Of a DNA stretch of 64,000 bases, positions 8,849 to 18,649 are shown one piece after another. Numbering within the stretch: the stretch's first letter is position 1; each line of letters starts with the position of its first letter. The notes under the pieces were generated by a model that worked only from the letters and a program-made list of their open reading frames with translations, made no database searches and was not told the origin of the DNA. The DNA comes from Paenibacillus sedimenti (lineage in GTDB: Bacteria; Bacillota; Bacilli; Paenibacillales; NBRC-103111): NCBI RefSeq assembly GCF_014534655.1, contig NZ_JACVVD010000001.1:1054001-1118000 (forward strand), read 5' to 3'. Position numbers and translations under genes: made by a program.

Positions 8849-8942
8849 CTGTTTTGTTTGAATTTTTAGAAAATAAGCATTTTTTCATGAATTCACAAAT
8901 AATAATTAATAATTTTATATATTCTTACATGGAAAAAAAAGA

Positions 8943-8948
8943 TATAAT
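8943..8948 (+). promoter_or_regulatory. Probable -10 element
   Basis: A perfect TATAAT lies in a very AT-rich stretch (8850-8970) 75 bp before the unknown gene at 9023. The -35 side is only A/T-rich with no convincing TTGACA, so a promoter is likely but not exact. Confidence 0.4.
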
Positions 8949-9022
8949 CAAGTAAAATAAAACTTACAACGCAACAGGGAATAGGTATTCGGTCCCATTT
9001 TAGTAGGAGAGGGGTTGTGATC

Positions 9023-9460
9023 ATGAAAGACAAGGTTATGGGGAGATGGAGTACTTACGAACCATTTTTCGTACAATTAGGTGATAAGAAAGTGGCGGAT
9101 ATCGTGATCACGAATCATGCCAAGCTGAGATGGAATGATCGTGTATCCGACCAAAACGGTTCGCTGGAAGAGATTTGCGCTTTTCTGTGGGAAAAGCTAA
9201 AAAATAATAAAATCATGCCGTACTATCGCAATGAGGAAGACGTGTACTTAATTGATGAGGATCTTGTCGTCGTTGCGGAGTTTTCACATCTGGAACACGA
9301 GACCGACATCGCAGGCAACCCGCTTCATAAAATGATCATCGTCACCTTCTTGGGCAGAATGTCCGAGACCATCGAGCTGCGAGATTTGAAATCGTATTAT
9401 TCTTGGCTCCGACACTCACGTCGGATGACTTTAATCAAAAACAGCCGCAAACGCAGGTAA
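9023..9460 (+). CDS. Unrecognised conserved-looking protein, 145 residues
   Basis: I do not recognise this gene. The product is a soluble alpha/beta protein without signal or membrane segments. It contains HAKLRWNDR near residue 33, acidic YLIDEDLVVVAEF in the middle, and a basic C-terminus ending KNSRKRR. The H-x-x-x-R-x-x-x-R pattern followed by strands recalls DUF4258/RelE-like small folds, but only weakly. I chose ATG 9023 over the upstream GTG 9017, because AGGAGAGGGG (9005-9014) is correctly spaced to 9023. It has its own promoter-like -10 and its own terminator, so it is expressed alone. The basic tail suggests nucleic acid contact; this is speculative. Confidence 0.7.
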   Translation: MKDKVMGRWSTYEPFFVQLGDKKVADIVITNHAKLRWNDRVSDQNGSLEEICAFLWEKLKNNKIMPYYRNEEDVYLIDEDLVVVAEFSHLEHETDIAGNPLHKMIIVTFLGRMSETIELRDLKSYYSWLRHSRRMTLIKNSRKRR

Positions 9461-9476
9461 CGATATGCTCATTGCC

Positions 9477-9511
9477 AGAGTATGCCCGGTCGTAGGGCAT
9501 GCTCTTTTTTT
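9477..9511 (+). terminator. Rho-independent terminator
   Basis: AGAGTATGCCC (9477-9487) pairs with GGGCATGCTCT (9495-9505) with one mismatch-like position, followed by six or more T residues. It ends the unknown gene and isolates the LysR gene downstream. Confidence 0.88.
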
Positions 9512-9596
9512 GAGTTTACGATTTTGGCGGATTTACCGGTTAATGGACTCTCATCACGGATTTTCATATAATGGAACAAAAGAGAGGCGGGGGACG

Positions 9597-10508
9597 ATGG
9601 CACTTAATTTTCATCAACTACATATTTTCTTTACAGTCGCGGAAAAAGGCAGCTTCTCTCATGCGGCGGCTTCGCTGCACATGACGCAACCGGCGGTGAC
9701 GATGCAGGTTCAGTCGCTGGAAGATTATTTCGGCGTCAAGCTTTTTCACCGCAGCACCAAAAAAATCGAATTGTCCGAAGCAGGGCGGGCCCTTCTGCCG
9801 TTTGCCAAGCGGAGCATCGAGCTTATTCGCGAAACGGATGTGGCGATGTCGAAGTTCACGAAGATGATCGAAGGCAGGCTTCAGTTGGGAGCGAGTTTGA
9901 CGATGGGCGAGTATATTTTGCCGCGGCTTCTCGGTCCGTTCAGCAAAGATTATCCGAACATTTCCGTCTCGATGAAGGTCATGAATACGACGCAGATTTT
10001 GGACGAGGTTCTCGGACATCAGCTGAACTTTGGGCTTGTTGAGGCGCCGATTCACCATCCGGATGTTCATACGGAAGCGATTCTCAGCGATGAGCTTAAA
10101 CTGATCGTGCCTGCGGACCACCCGTTAGCGGATCTGAATGTCGTTACATTTGACGATGTGCTCAAATATCCGTTTGTTCTCCGCGAGCAGGGCTCAGGGA
10201 CGAGAAGGGTAATGGAGGAGGAACTGACTCGTCGTCAGATCGATTACAGTGACATGAAGATTGTTATGGAGCTGGGCAGCACAGGTGCGATCAAATCCGC
10301 CGTTGAGGCTGGGCTTGGCATTTCCATTTTGTCACAGTCGTCCGTTAAGCATGAGGTAACTCTAGGTTTGCTTAAAGTAAAACAGATCGAGAATATTTCC
10401 TTCGAACGGAGCTTCTACGCGATATATTTGAGCTCGACGCTGCTGCCGATTTCAGCGGTCAGCTTTATGACCTTTTTACGTCAGGAAGACTTGAGCCGCT
10501 GGCTCTGA
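9597..10508 (+). CDS. LysR family transcriptional regulator
   Basis: The 303-residue protein begins with the LysR winged helix-turn-helix (LNFHQLHIFFTVAEKGSFS, about 3-21, then AAASLHMTQPAVTMQV) and continues with a two-lobed effector domain (about 90-290; LQLGASLTMGEYILP, ELGSTGAIKSAVEAGLGIS). It resembles CysL-like and selenium-metabolism-associated LysR proteins more than catabolic ones, but the effector is not predictable. The frame is open upstream to 9465, but that stretch runs through a terminator; the ATG at 9597 behind AGAGGCGGGGG is the right start. No divergent target gene lies beside it, and the PHP gene 75 bp downstream may or may not be a target. Confidence 0.9.
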   Translation: MALNFHQLHIFFTVAEKGSFSHAAASLHMTQPAVTMQVQSLEDYFGVKLFHRSTKKIELSEAGRALLPFAKRSIELIRETDVAMSKFTKMIEGRLQLGASLTMGEYILPRLLGPFSKDYPNISVSMKVMNTTQILDEVLGHQLNFGLVEAPIHHPDVHTEAILSDELKLIVPADHPLADLNVVTFDDVLKYPFVLREQGSGTRRVMEEELTRRQIDYSDMKIVMELGSTGAIKSAVEAGLGISILSQSSVKHEVTLGLLKVKQIENISFERSFYAIYLSSTLLPISAVSFMTFLRQEDLSRWL

Positions 10509-10583
10509 AAATTTACATAAAGCTGCAGTTCGCTTAATGGTCTGTTTATACATGTCATCTACGATATAGAAAGGGGAAACATC

Positions 10584-11441
10584 ATGCCTTTAAGAATGCA
10601 GGCGGACCTGCACACGCATACGACAGCTTCGGACGGGACGCAAAGGCCATCGGAAAATGTGCGAATGGCTTTTAAAGCCGGATTGGGCGGAGTGGCGATT
10701 ACCGATCATGATACGGTTTCGGGGATAGCAGAGGCACTGGATGAAGGCCGTAAACTAGGTATTGAGGTTGTTCCCGGTGTTGAAATAAGTACCGTTGCCC
10801 GAAATCAAGATATTCATGTGCTGGGCTATTTTATAGATGTGAACGATGCACTATTTTTGGAAAGATTGGAGTCTCTTAGAGAAACTAGAGATCGTCGGAA
10901 CGAAATGATTATTGAGCGCTTACAGCAGCTTGGGCTAAGCATTACCATGGACGAAGTCTTCCAGGAAGTGGAAAACGTTAAGACGAAGGGCGACACGGTC
11001 GGAAGGCCTCATATTGCCGCAGTACTGTTGAACAAAGGCTATGTCTCCTCCGTCAGTGAGGCATTTGAACGCTATTTAGGCAAAGGTGCTGCCGCTTACG
11101 CGAATCCGCCGCGCATAGAACCGGCTATGGCGATTCAGTGGATTCATGAAGCGGGAGGTACCGCCGTACTAGCGCATCCTGGAATTTATCACGATGATGA
11201 ATTAGTGGAGATCATTATCGGGCAGGGCTTGGATGGGATCGAAGTATACCATTCCGACCATACGCCTGATGATGAGGCGAGATACGTGGGACTCGCGCAT
11301 CGTTTCGGACTTCTGATGACGGCTGGTTCCGACTTTCATGGCGAACGCGGGGGCGTAGTCTTCCATGCACCCATAGGTGCCAGAACAATTGGAATCGATA
11401 TACTTTCCAGTCTGCAAAAGAGGAAGGAGCAACGTCCATGA
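10584..11441 (+). CDS. PHP domain phosphoesterase (RNase AM/TrpH-like)
   Basis: The 285-residue protein is a PHP-domain metal hydrolase. Metal ligands are visible as HTH (10-12), TDHD (40-43), AHPG (about 196-199) and GSDFHG (about 250-255). It matches the YciV/TrpH branch, whose E. coli member removes 5' nucleotides and degrades nucleoside 3',5'-bisphosphates. A cytosolic role in RNA 5'-end or pAp-type metabolism is therefore likely. The ATG follows AAAGGGG. The stop overlaps the start of galU (ATGA), so the two are translationally coupled, although the functional link is unclear. Confidence 0.85.
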   Translation: MPLRMQADLHTHTTASDGTQRPSENVRMAFKAGLGGVAITDHDTVSGIAEALDEGRKLGIEVVPGVEISTVARNQDIHVLGYFIDVNDALFLERLESLRETRDRRNEMIIERLQQLGLSITMDEVFQEVENVKTKGDTVGRPHIAAVLLNKGYVSSVSEAFERYLGKGAAAYANPPRIEPAMAIQWIHEAGGTAVLAHPGIYHDDELVEIIIGQGLDGIEVYHSDHTPDDEARYVGLAHRFGLLMTAGSDFHGERGGVVFHAPIGARTIGIDILSSLQKRKEQRP

Positions 11442-12319
11442 AAAAAATCCGCAAAGCCATTATTCCTGCGGCAGGTTTGGGTACGAGATTCCTGCCTGCG
11501 ACTAAAGCGCAGCCCAAAGAAATGCTGCCTATCGTAGATAAACCTGCCATTCAATATATCGTCGAAGAAGCGATCGAGTCCGGTATTGAAGACATAATTA
11601 TTGTTACAGGACGCAACAAGCGCGCCATTGAAGATCATTTTGATAAATCTGTTGAGCTCGAAACCATGCTGGAGGAAAAAGGAAGCGCGAAGCTGCTCGA
11701 AATCGTGGAATCCGTCTCGAACCTGGCGGATGTTCACTATATTCGCCAGAAGCAGCCGCTTGGACTTGGCCACGCCATTTTGTGCGCGCGCAAATTTATT
11801 GGGGATGAGCCTTTCGCAGTATTGCTCGGTGACGACATCCTGCAATCGACCCCGCCTGGGCTCAAGCAGATGATGGACATTTACGAACAGACCCAAACCT
11901 CCGTCATCGCGGTACAAGAAGTCCCGTGGGAAGACGTGAGTAAATACGGCATCGTATCTCCGTCAAGCAGTATGGACGGTTACAAACTGATTCAAGATTT
12001 GGTGGAAAAGCCTGACCGTGATCAAGCGCCGTCTAACCTGGCAGTCATCGGCAGATATATTATAATGCCGGAAATTTTCAAGATCCTGGAAGGTCAAAAG
12101 CCGGGAAGGGGCGGCGAGATTCAATTGACCGATGCGCTTCGAGTTCTGAATAAAGAGCAGCAAATGGCTGCTTATCTGATGCAGGCAAAACGTTACGACG
12201 TAGGCGACAAGCTCGGATACATTGAAGCAACCATTGAATTGGCCTTGCAGCGTCCGGATTTACAGGACCAAGTGAAAGCATATCTATTAGCATTGATTCG
12301 TCAGTGGGAAATAAAATAG
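11438..12319 (+). CDS. galU: UTP-glucose-1-phosphate uridylyltransferase
   Basis: The 293-residue enzyme has the nucleotidyltransferase signature AAGLGTRFLPATK near the N-terminus (11-23) with the catalytic-site segment QPKEMLP just after. It makes UDP-glucose from UTP and glucose-1-phosphate. Downstream motifs VEKP and GEIQLTDALR are typical for GalU/GtaB. It is translationally coupled to the PHP gene, and ugd follows 33 bp later, so the pair supplies UDP-glucose and then UDP-glucuronate for cell-wall or capsule polymers. Confidence 0.95.
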   Translation: MKKIRKAIIPAAGLGTRFLPATKAQPKEMLPIVDKPAIQYIVEEAIESGIEDIIIVTGRNKRAIEDHFDKSVELETMLEEKGSAKLLEIVESVSNLADVHYIRQKQPLGLGHAILCARKFIGDEPFAVLLGDDILQSTPPGLKQMMDIYEQTQTSVIAVQEVPWEDVSKYGIVSPSSSMDGYKLIQDLVEKPDRDQAPSNLAVIGRYIIMPEIFKILEGQKPGRGGEIQLTDALRVLNKEQQMAAYLMQAKRYDVGDKLGYIEATIELALQRPDLQDQVKAYLLALIRQWEIK

Positions 12320-12352
12320 AGAAGTATGATTCATCTTGGGAGGTAGGATAGG

Positions 12353-13675
12353 ATGGTCGAACGCATTGCGGTTATTGGAACAGGTTATGTCGGTTTGGTC
12401 TCGGGCACCTGCTTTGCAGAGATGGGGCATCAAGTGGTTTGTGTGGATCGCGATGAAAACAAAATCGTACGATTGCAGCAAGCCGACATTCCCATCTATG
12501 AACCTGGCTTACAAGAACTAGTCGCTGCCAATATGCAGTCTGGCCATCTTTCTTTTACCTCTAACTTGGTAGAAGCCGTGAAGGTTTCCGATATTATCAT
12601 TATAGCCGTTGGAACACCGACTTTAGACAATGGCGATGTGGATATGTCACAGGTCCGCAGTGTTATTGCCGGAATGGCTCCCCATTTGACCGCAACGAAG
12701 ATCATTGTGATGAAAAGCACCGTTCCCGTAGGGACCGGAAGGTGGGTTGAAAAGCAAACTCGCGAGCTTGCACCGCAGCATGCACACATTCACGTTGTTT
12801 CGAACCCTGAATTTCTGAGAGAAGGCTCAGCCATTCACGATACGTTTCACCCGGACCGGATTGTCATCGGTTCGGAACATGCTGAGTCTGGTGCAAGGAT
12901 TGCCGCTATTCATGCTCCTATTCGAACTGAACTGCTCATGACTGACCGTGAAAGTGCCGAACTTATTAAATATGCATCGAATGCTTTCCTTGCTGCAAAA
13001 ATTTCTTTTATCAACGAAATGGCGCACGTATGCGAGAAGGTGGGAGCCGACGTTGGGTTTGTCGCCAAGGGAATGGGATTGGATCGACGTATCGGTCCCC
13101 ATTTTCTGAACGCGGGTATTGGCTATGGAGGCTCTTGTTTTCCTAAAGATACGAGGGCGCAATTGAAAATAGCCCAAAACGTGGATTACGATTTCAAAAT
13201 ATTGCGTTCCGTTATCGAAGTCAATCAGCTGCAGCGGGAACGTTTCGTTAACAAGATTCATCGCACGCTAGGTGATTTGGAGGGAAAACGGATCGCCGTC
13301 ATGGGCCTTGCCTTCAAGCCGAATACGGACGATCTGCGTGATGCTCCCGCACTTGATATTATCGCTGCTCTTCAAAAGCTCGGCGCAAACATCTCCGCCT
13401 ACGATCCGGCAGCGGCAGTTCATGCATCCAAGCTGCTTACAAATGTGAGTTTGCATATAAATCCTTATGATGCGCTTCAAAACGCAGATGCTATGGTCAT
13501 TGCGACGGAGTGGGAGGCCATTCGGCAATTGAATTACAATCTCGTACGCAGCATGATAAAGCAGCCAGTCATTATCGATGGCAGAAACATGTTCGAGCCG
13601 AAGGAAATGAGCAAACTCGGGTTCACCTACATTTCCATCGGCAGAACTGCTCTTTCTCTAGAAATGGTTATTTGA
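12353..13675 (+). CDS. ugd: UDP-glucose 6-dehydrogenase
   Basis: The 440-residue enzyme has the N-terminal NAD-binding motif GTGYVGLVSG, the central helical dimer region and the catalytic cysteine 262 in GGSCFPKD. The C-terminal UDP-binding domain starts with GLAFKPNTDDLRDAP. It oxidises UDP-glucose twice to UDP-glucuronate, as TuaD does for teichuronic acid in B. subtilis. It directly follows galU, whose product is its substrate, and is followed by a bidirectional terminator. Confidence 0.95.
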   Translation: MVERIAVIGTGYVGLVSGTCFAEMGHQVVCVDRDENKIVRLQQADIPIYEPGLQELVAANMQSGHLSFTSNLVEAVKVSDIIIIAVGTPTLDNGDVDMSQVRSVIAGMAPHLTATKIIVMKSTVPVGTGRWVEKQTRELAPQHAHIHVVSNPEFLREGSAIHDTFHPDRIVIGSEHAESGARIAAIHAPIRTELLMTDRESAELIKYASNAFLAAKISFINEMAHVCEKVGADVGFVAKGMGLDRRIGPHFLNAGIGYGGSCFPKDTRAQLKIAQNVDYDFKILRSVIEVNQLQRERFVNKIHRTLGDLEGKRIAVMGLAFKPNTDDLRDAPALDIIAALQKLGANISAYDPAAAVHASKLLTNVSLHINPYDALQNADAMVIATEWEAIRQLNYNLVRSMIKQPVIIDGRNMFEPKEMSKLGFTYISIGRTALSLEMVI

Positions 13676-13692
13676 CACAACTAATAAAAGAC

Positions 13693-13725
13693 AAAAAGAA
13701 CAGCCCCTAAAGAGCTGTTCTTTTT
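13693..13725. terminator. Bidirectional terminator between ugd and rqcH
   Basis: AAAAAGAACAGC pairs with GCTGTTCTTTTT across a 9-nt loop. The A-run and T-run on the two sides let it end ugd on the plus strand and rqcH on the minus strand; the rqcH stop codon overlaps its edge. Confidence 0.9.
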
Positions 13726-13727
13726 AT

Positions 13728-15476
13728 TTACTTCACAGTTACTTTCATCTTTTTAATTTTATTTTCATCCGGGGTCACGAATACTGTTTTTTGATTCACA
13801 TAGATGACGAATCCGGGTTTGGAGCCATTTGGTTTATGGACGTGCTTGATAAAGGTATAATCAACGGGCACTTGGCTCGATTGCTTTGCCTGACTGAAAT
13901 AGGCGGCCAGCTGCGCAGCTTCCAGAAGAGTCTCATCGGAAAAACGGTCGCTGCGAATAACGACGTGCGAGCCGGGGATATCTTTTGTATGCAGCCAAGT
14001 ATCCGTAGAACCAGCTAAACGATTCGTTAAATATTCGTTCTGCGTATTGTTTTTACCGACATAGATGGGAATGCCGTCACTTGATGTATAGCAAGCTAAA
14101 GCCGGCTTATCCTGCTTTTTCTTTTTGCGCTGCTTCCTGTTGCGGTCACGCAAATATCCCTGTTCCATCAGCTCATCGCGTATTTCTTCAATATCCTGTA
14201 AAGAAGCTACGCTTAGCTGCTGCAAGAGCGAGTTCAAATAAGCGATTTCTTGATGGGTTTGCTCGATTTGCTTTTCGACGATCGCCGTGCTGTTTTTCAT
14301 TTTTGTATATTTTTTAAAATAGCGCTGCGCATTTTCCGAAGGCGTAAGAAGCGGATCCAGCTGAATCCGGATTAAAGCTTGTTCCTCATCATAATAATTT
14401 ATCGTTTCCAGTTCTTTGTCGCCTTTTTTGATGGTATGAAGAGAAGCGGTCAACAGCTCGCCGAGAATCCGGTGCTTATCGGCATCTTGGGATTCTTCCC
14501 AGGTTTCCCTTAATTTTTCCAGTTTTTTAACATTTTTGTTTTTCTCATTTTGTAATAATCGCAGCAGATCGGCTACTCTCTGCTTTACTGTATCCCTTTC
14601 GGCTTTGTCCCCGTAATATTGCTCCAAACAAGCGTTGGCTGAAGGGTATGATGTAGAAGGACCATCGAGGTGGGTCAAAGGCGTCATCGCAAAAAACAGC
14701 TTGCCGCTCTCCGCATGCTCCACGATAACAGGGTCATATTCATGCAGGCGCGCTGCTTCCATAACTTCAGAGAAAGCTTGCCACATCGAGGGTAACAGAG
14801 CCTCGCCATCGTGCAGGCTTGCCTTTCTACGGCCCCGGTATACAATTTCTCTTGCTATTAAGGGGCTTAAACCGCTGAATGAAGCTACCAATCGCTGCTC
14901 CGGCTCTTCGGAAGATACCTCCTCAAAGAGGTGATGAAAGGCTGTGGAATCAACCTCCAGAGGATTCAACTTATCCTGTTCGGGTGGCGTGACGTACTTG
15001 CTTCCGGGCATCACAATTCGGTAAGCGCTAATGGATGGAGTTACATGATGAATGCCGTCTATAATTGTGTCTGTGAGCGGATCGATCAGAATCATGTTGC
15101 TGTGACGACCCATGATTTCAACGACGATTAATTTACTGCTCATATCTCCTAATTCATCCCGGTGACGAACCAGAATGCGAATGATACGCTCCAAACCCAC
15201 TTGTTCAACAGCTTCTATAACACCACCCTCAAAATGCTTGCGAAACAGCATACAGAACATGGGCGCTTCAACAGGGTTCATAAACTGCTGTTCGGTTGCG
15301 TGTACCCTCGGATAGGTAGGATTCGCTGAAAGCAGAAGCTTGATATTTTGCCCTTGCGCTCTAATTTGCAGAACGACGTCATTGTTTGTGGGCTGGTGAA
15401 TCTTATTGATTCGGCCTCCTACACACGCTTGCAATTCGTGAACAATCGCATGAAGGACGAGTCCGTCTAAAGCCAT
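13728..15476 (-). CDS. rqcH: RqcH, ribosome quality control NFACT protein (YloA)
   Basis: The 582-residue protein is a complete NFACT family member: NFACT-N (1-200), helix-hairpin-helix (about 200-270), a coiled-coil middle (about 290-440) rich in Lys/Glu, and the NFACT-R domain (about 455-560; TKDIPGSHVVIR). It binds peptidyl-tRNA-obstructed 50S subunits and directs alanine tailing of stalled chains for degradation. The functional Asp-Arg pair of B. subtilis appears to be GLER here (94-97), a conservative Glu for Asp. Older annotation as fibronectin-binding protein is misleading. It is divergent from the YloB-like ATPase, as yloA and yloB are neighbours in B. subtilis. Confidence 0.92.
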   Translation of the reverse strand: MALDGLVLHAIVHELQACVGGRINKIHQPTNNDVVLQIRAQGQNIKLLLSANPTYPRVHATEQQFMNPVEAPMFCMLFRKHFEGGVIEAVEQVGLERIIRILVRHRDELGDMSSKLIVVEIMGRHSNMILIDPLTDTIIDGIHHVTPSISAYRIVMPGSKYVTPPEQDKLNPLEVDSTAFHHLFEEVSSEEPEQRLVASFSGLSPLIAREIVYRGRRKASLHDGEALLPSMWQAFSEVMEAARLHEYDPVIVEHAESGKLFFAMTPLTHLDGPSTSYPSANACLEQYYGDKAERDTVKQRVADLLRLLQNEKNKNVKKLEKLRETWEESQDADKHRILGELLTASLHTIKKGDKELETINYYDEEQALIRIQLDPLLTPSENAQRYFKKYTKMKNSTAIVEKQIEQTHQEIAYLNSLLQQLSVASLQDIEEIRDELMEQGYLRDRNRKQRKKKKQDKPALACYTSSDGIPIYVGKNNTQNEYLTNRLAGSTDTWLHTKDIPGSHVVIRSDRFSDETLLEAAQLAAYFSQAKQSSQVPVDYTFIKHVHKPNGSKPGFVIYVNQKTVFVTPDENKIKKMKVTVK

Positions 15477-15676
15477 GATGCATACAACTCCATTCTAGGT
15501 TGAAAACCGTGTTAACTTCTATCATGCCATACTTTGAGCAAAAACTTAAGCTCATTTCGGTTAGAAAGATGTTTAAAGGGATATTTTCCGGCTTGTCTGA
15601 ATACAAATACGTAATAGAGGTTGACCCATATGAATGAAAGGCGAGATCAAGTGGGAATTGGGAGGGAGAAGGGCGG

Positions 15677-18466
15677 ATGAGTCAGAACAAGTGGTACCAG
15701 ATGACATCGGAGGAAGTCTTGCAGTCTCAGCAGGTGAGCATGCAGCAAGGGTTGCCCTGGGAAGAAGCTTTTAAGCGGCTGGCAGAGGTCGGCCGAAACG
15801 AACTTTCAGAGGGGCAGCGCGTCTCTCCGATTACGCTGTTTCTGAATCAATTCAAAGATTTTATGGTTCTGGTCTTATTGGGGGCGACCCTCATTTCCGG
15901 CTTGCTCGGGGAATATTTAGACGCTATCACCATCGTGATTATCATTTTGATGAACGGAATTCTTGGCTTTGTGCAGGAATTCCGCGCAGAGCGTTCCTTA
16001 CGTGCGCTTAAAGAATTGTCAGCCCCGAATGCGAAGGTATGGAGGGATAACGCAGTTCATCAAATACCGGCTCGCGATCTGGTTCCAGGCGATATTGTGC
16101 TGCTCGAAAGCGGAGACCGCGTACCGGCGGATATTCGTTTTCTGGAAACGAATGGCGTTTATATCGAAGAATCGGCCCTTACAGGCGAGTCGGTACCGGT
16201 CAGCAAAATGACGGCAGCGATGCCGAACGCCGATATTCCTCTAGGCGATCAACGCAATCTCGGCTTTATGGGTACGATGGTATCCAGAGGAACCGCTAAG
16301 GCAGTCGTCGTTCGTACGGGCATGGACACCGAAATGGGTAAAATCGCAGATTTGATTCAAAATACGGAATCGATGGAAACTCCTTTGCAGCACCGTTTAG
16401 AACAGCTTGGCAAAATACTCATCATAGTAGCTATCGCACTCACCATTCTTGTCGTTGTCGCAGGCATTATGCATGGACAACCGCCTTACGCCATGTTCCT
16501 GGCCGGTGTAAGCCTGGCGGTAGCAGCCATACCTGAAGGGTTGCCGGCGATTGTGACCATAGCGCTGGCTCTAGGCGTACAGCGTATGATCAAGCGCAAA
16601 GCGATCGTACGCAAGCTTCCTTCCGTAGAGACGCTTGGTTGTGCTTCCGTTATCTGCTCGGACAAAACGGGAACTTTAACACAGAATAAAATGACCGTTA
16701 CCCATCTGTGGGTAGGCGGTGAGGTTATGGAAGTGACTGGTGACGGGTATGCGCCGACCGGCGAAATACACGTGGGAGGTCAAAGCGCGGATCTTCGCAA
16801 AAATCCAATGCTGCATAAATTGCTGCAAATTTCCGTACTTTGCAATAATGCAACACTAGAAGAAGAAAAGCAGGAGCAGAAGCGAAAAAAAGGCAAAGAC
16901 GGCAAGGACCAACCGGATTCAGTGTGGAGCATTAAAGGGGATCCAACCGAAGGGGCATTGGTCGTCTTGAGCGCCAAAAGCGGTATCACGCATAAATCGC
17001 TCAGCGAGCAATTCAACCGGATTGCAGAATTTCCTTTTGATTCGGAACGCAAACGGATGTCGGTGCTGGTATCCTATGACGGAGGACGGATGGCCTGTAC
17101 GAAAGGGGCACCTGACGTCCTGCTGCAGCACTGCAGCTATATCCTATGGGAAGGTAAAGTGATCCCGTTTACGCAGACATTGAAGCAGAAAGTGATGTCC
17201 GCTAACGAAGGTATGGCGAAATCGGCGCTGCGTGTATTGGGACTGGCTTATCGAGATCTTAAGATCAGCGACCGTTACGACGAATATGATGACGTGGAAA
17301 ATGGTCTTGTTTTCGTCGGCCTTACCGGCATGATCGATCTGCCTCGCAAAGAAGTCCGGGAAGCTATAGCCAAATGCCGCAAAGCGGGCATTAAAACGGT
17401 CATGATTACCGGTGACCATCAAACGACGGCAGAGGCAATCGCCAAGCAGCTTGGGATGATTCCGGCCAACGGGATAAGCTTGAGCGGACAGCAGCTCGGA
17501 CAACTGTCGGATGAGGAACTGGAAGCGAAAGTCGACGATATCTACGTTTACGCGCGGGTATCGCCTGAACATAAGCTCCGCATCGTCAAGGCTCTGCAGC
17601 GCAAAGGTCATGTCGTTGCGATGACAGGGGATGGCGTGAACGATGCGCCCGCGATCAAAGCGGCTGATATCGGCATCGCGATGGGGATTACGGGAACCGA
17701 CGTATCGAAGGAAGCATCTTCGCTCATCTTGAGTGACGACAATTTTTCAACAATCGTTGCTGCGATTGAAGAAGGACGAGGCATTTATGAAAATATCCGT
17801 AAATTCATTCGTTATCTGCTTGCTTCGAACGTCGGCGAAATTATGACCATGTTCATCGCCATGATGGCGGGCATGCCGCTTCCGCTCGTGCCGATCCAAA
17901 TCTTATGGGTCAACCTTGTAACCGATGGACTTCCTGCAATGGCGCTAGGCATCGACCAAGCCGAGAAGGACTTGATGCAGCAGAAGCCGCGTTCGGCGAA
18001 AGAGAATATTTTTGCAAGACGTTTGGGTTGGAAAATCATTTCTCGCGGTATCCTGATCGGCGTATGTACGTTGGGTGCTTTCTGGCTCATCCTGCGGGGG
18101 AATCCAGATGATGCGGAGACACTGCTCAAAGCGCAAAGCGTTGCCTTCGCAACACTCGTCATGGCTCAGCTGATTCATGTGTTTGACTGTCGCAGCTCAC
18201 GATCCATTTTCCACCGCAATCCATTACAAAATAAATATTTGGTGCTTGCTGTGCTTTCTTCACTTGCGTTAATGCTCCTTGTGATGTATGTCGAGCAGCT
18301 GCAGCCGATCTTCAAAACGGTACCGCTCGGCTTCAAAGAATGGATTCTTGTCTTAATTGCTGCAGGTATTCCAACGTTCCTGATGGGGCTGGGCAGTGTA
18401 CTGTCACCGAAAAAAAACAAACGCTCTGGTTCAATTCCTTTTAATTCAAAGCCCAGCTTCAGATAA
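15677..18466 (+). CDS. yloB: Calcium-transporting P-type ATPase (YloB/SERCA type)
   Basis: The 929-residue membrane pump has all P-type signatures: TGES (169-172), the phosphorylated aspartate 329 in DKTGTLT, and GDGVND (651-656). Ion-site motifs match SERCA: PEGLPA in M4, SNVGE in M5 and NLVTDGLPA in M6. About ten membrane helices are visible. It should export Ca2+ from the cytosol. YloB in B. subtilis is a spore-associated Ca2+-ATPase. The ATG follows GGGAGGGAGAAGGG. A 13-bp hairpin lies about 60 bp after the stop. Confidence 0.92.
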   Translation: MSQNKWYQMTSEEVLQSQQVSMQQGLPWEEAFKRLAEVGRNELSEGQRVSPITLFLNQFKDFMVLVLLGATLISGLLGEYLDAITIVIIILMNGILGFVQEFRAERSLRALKELSAPNAKVWRDNAVHQIPARDLVPGDIVLLESGDRVPADIRFLETNGVYIEESALTGESVPVSKMTAAMPNADIPLGDQRNLGFMGTMVSRGTAKAVVVRTGMDTEMGKIADLIQNTESMETPLQHRLEQLGKILIIVAIALTILVVVAGIMHGQPPYAMFLAGVSLAVAAIPEGLPAIVTIALALGVQRMIKRKAIVRKLPSVETLGCASVICSDKTGTLTQNKMTVTHLWVGGEVMEVTGDGYAPTGEIHVGGQSADLRKNPMLHKLLQISVLCNNATLEEEKQEQKRKKGKDGKDQPDSVWSIKGDPTEGALVVLSAKSGITHKSLSEQFNRIAEFPFDSERKRMSVLVSYDGGRMACTKGAPDVLLQHCSYILWEGKVIPFTQTLKQKVMSANEGMAKSALRVLGLAYRDLKISDRYDEYDDVENGLVFVGLTGMIDLPRKEVREAIAKCRKAGIKTVMITGDHQTTAEAIAKQLGMIPANGISLSGQQLGQLSDEELEAKVDDIYVYARVSPEHKLRIVKALQRKGHVVAMTGDGVNDAPAIKAADIGIAMGITGTDVSKEASSLILSDDNFSTIVAAIEEGRGIYENIRKFIRYLLASNVGEIMTMFIAMMAGMPLPLVPIQILWVNLVTDGLPAMALGIDQAEKDLMQQKPRSAKENIFARRLGWKIISRGILIGVCTLGAFWLILRGNPDDAETLLKAQSVAFATLVMAQLIHVFDCRSSRSIFHRNPLQNKYLVLAVLSSLALMLLVMYVEQLQPIFKTVPLGFKEWILVLIAAGIPTFLMGLGSVLSPKKNKRSGSIPFNSKPSFR

Positions 18467-18506
18467 TCGGAATGATGACAAGCTGAAACCAAAGAGATAT
18501 TTCTTC

Positions 18507-18623
18507 ATGTTCTCCGAATTTGTCAAAGAGGCAGTCCCTCCGTCATCTATGATGATTGGCGGGATTGCCTCTTTTGGCATAGCACTATGCATCATTGCGG
18601 TTTTACGCTATGATAAGGGATAA
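18507..18623 (+). CDS. Possible small membrane protein, 38 residues
   Basis: The frame encodes an amphipathic start (MFSEFVKEAVPPS), one hydrophobic helix (about 15-33) and a charged end RYDKG. It looks protein-like, but its ribosome binding site is weak (AAAGAG at a long distance) and a 13-bp hairpin lies inside it. It may be a real small protein between the ATPase and dapF, or chance coding around a terminator. I cannot decide from one genome. Confidence 0.3.
   Translation: MFSEFVKEAVPPSSMMIGGIASFGIALCIIAVLRYDKG
18525..18575 (+). terminator. Possible terminator after the Ca2+-ATPase
   Basis: AAGAGGCAGTCCC (18526-18538) pairs with 18561-18573 with one G-U pair around a 22-nt loop. Only four T residues follow, so it is a moderate terminator. 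It lies within a possible 38-codon frame. Confidence 0.4.
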
Positions 18624-18649
18624 AACACTTATTTGGAGTGCTGATTAAA

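Noticed and set aside
9465..9596. N-terminal extension of the LysR regulator by 44 codons
   Set aside because: The extension runs through the stem and T-run of a terminator and lacks a ribosome binding site; the LysR helix-turn-helix begins exactly at ATG 9597 behind a good one.
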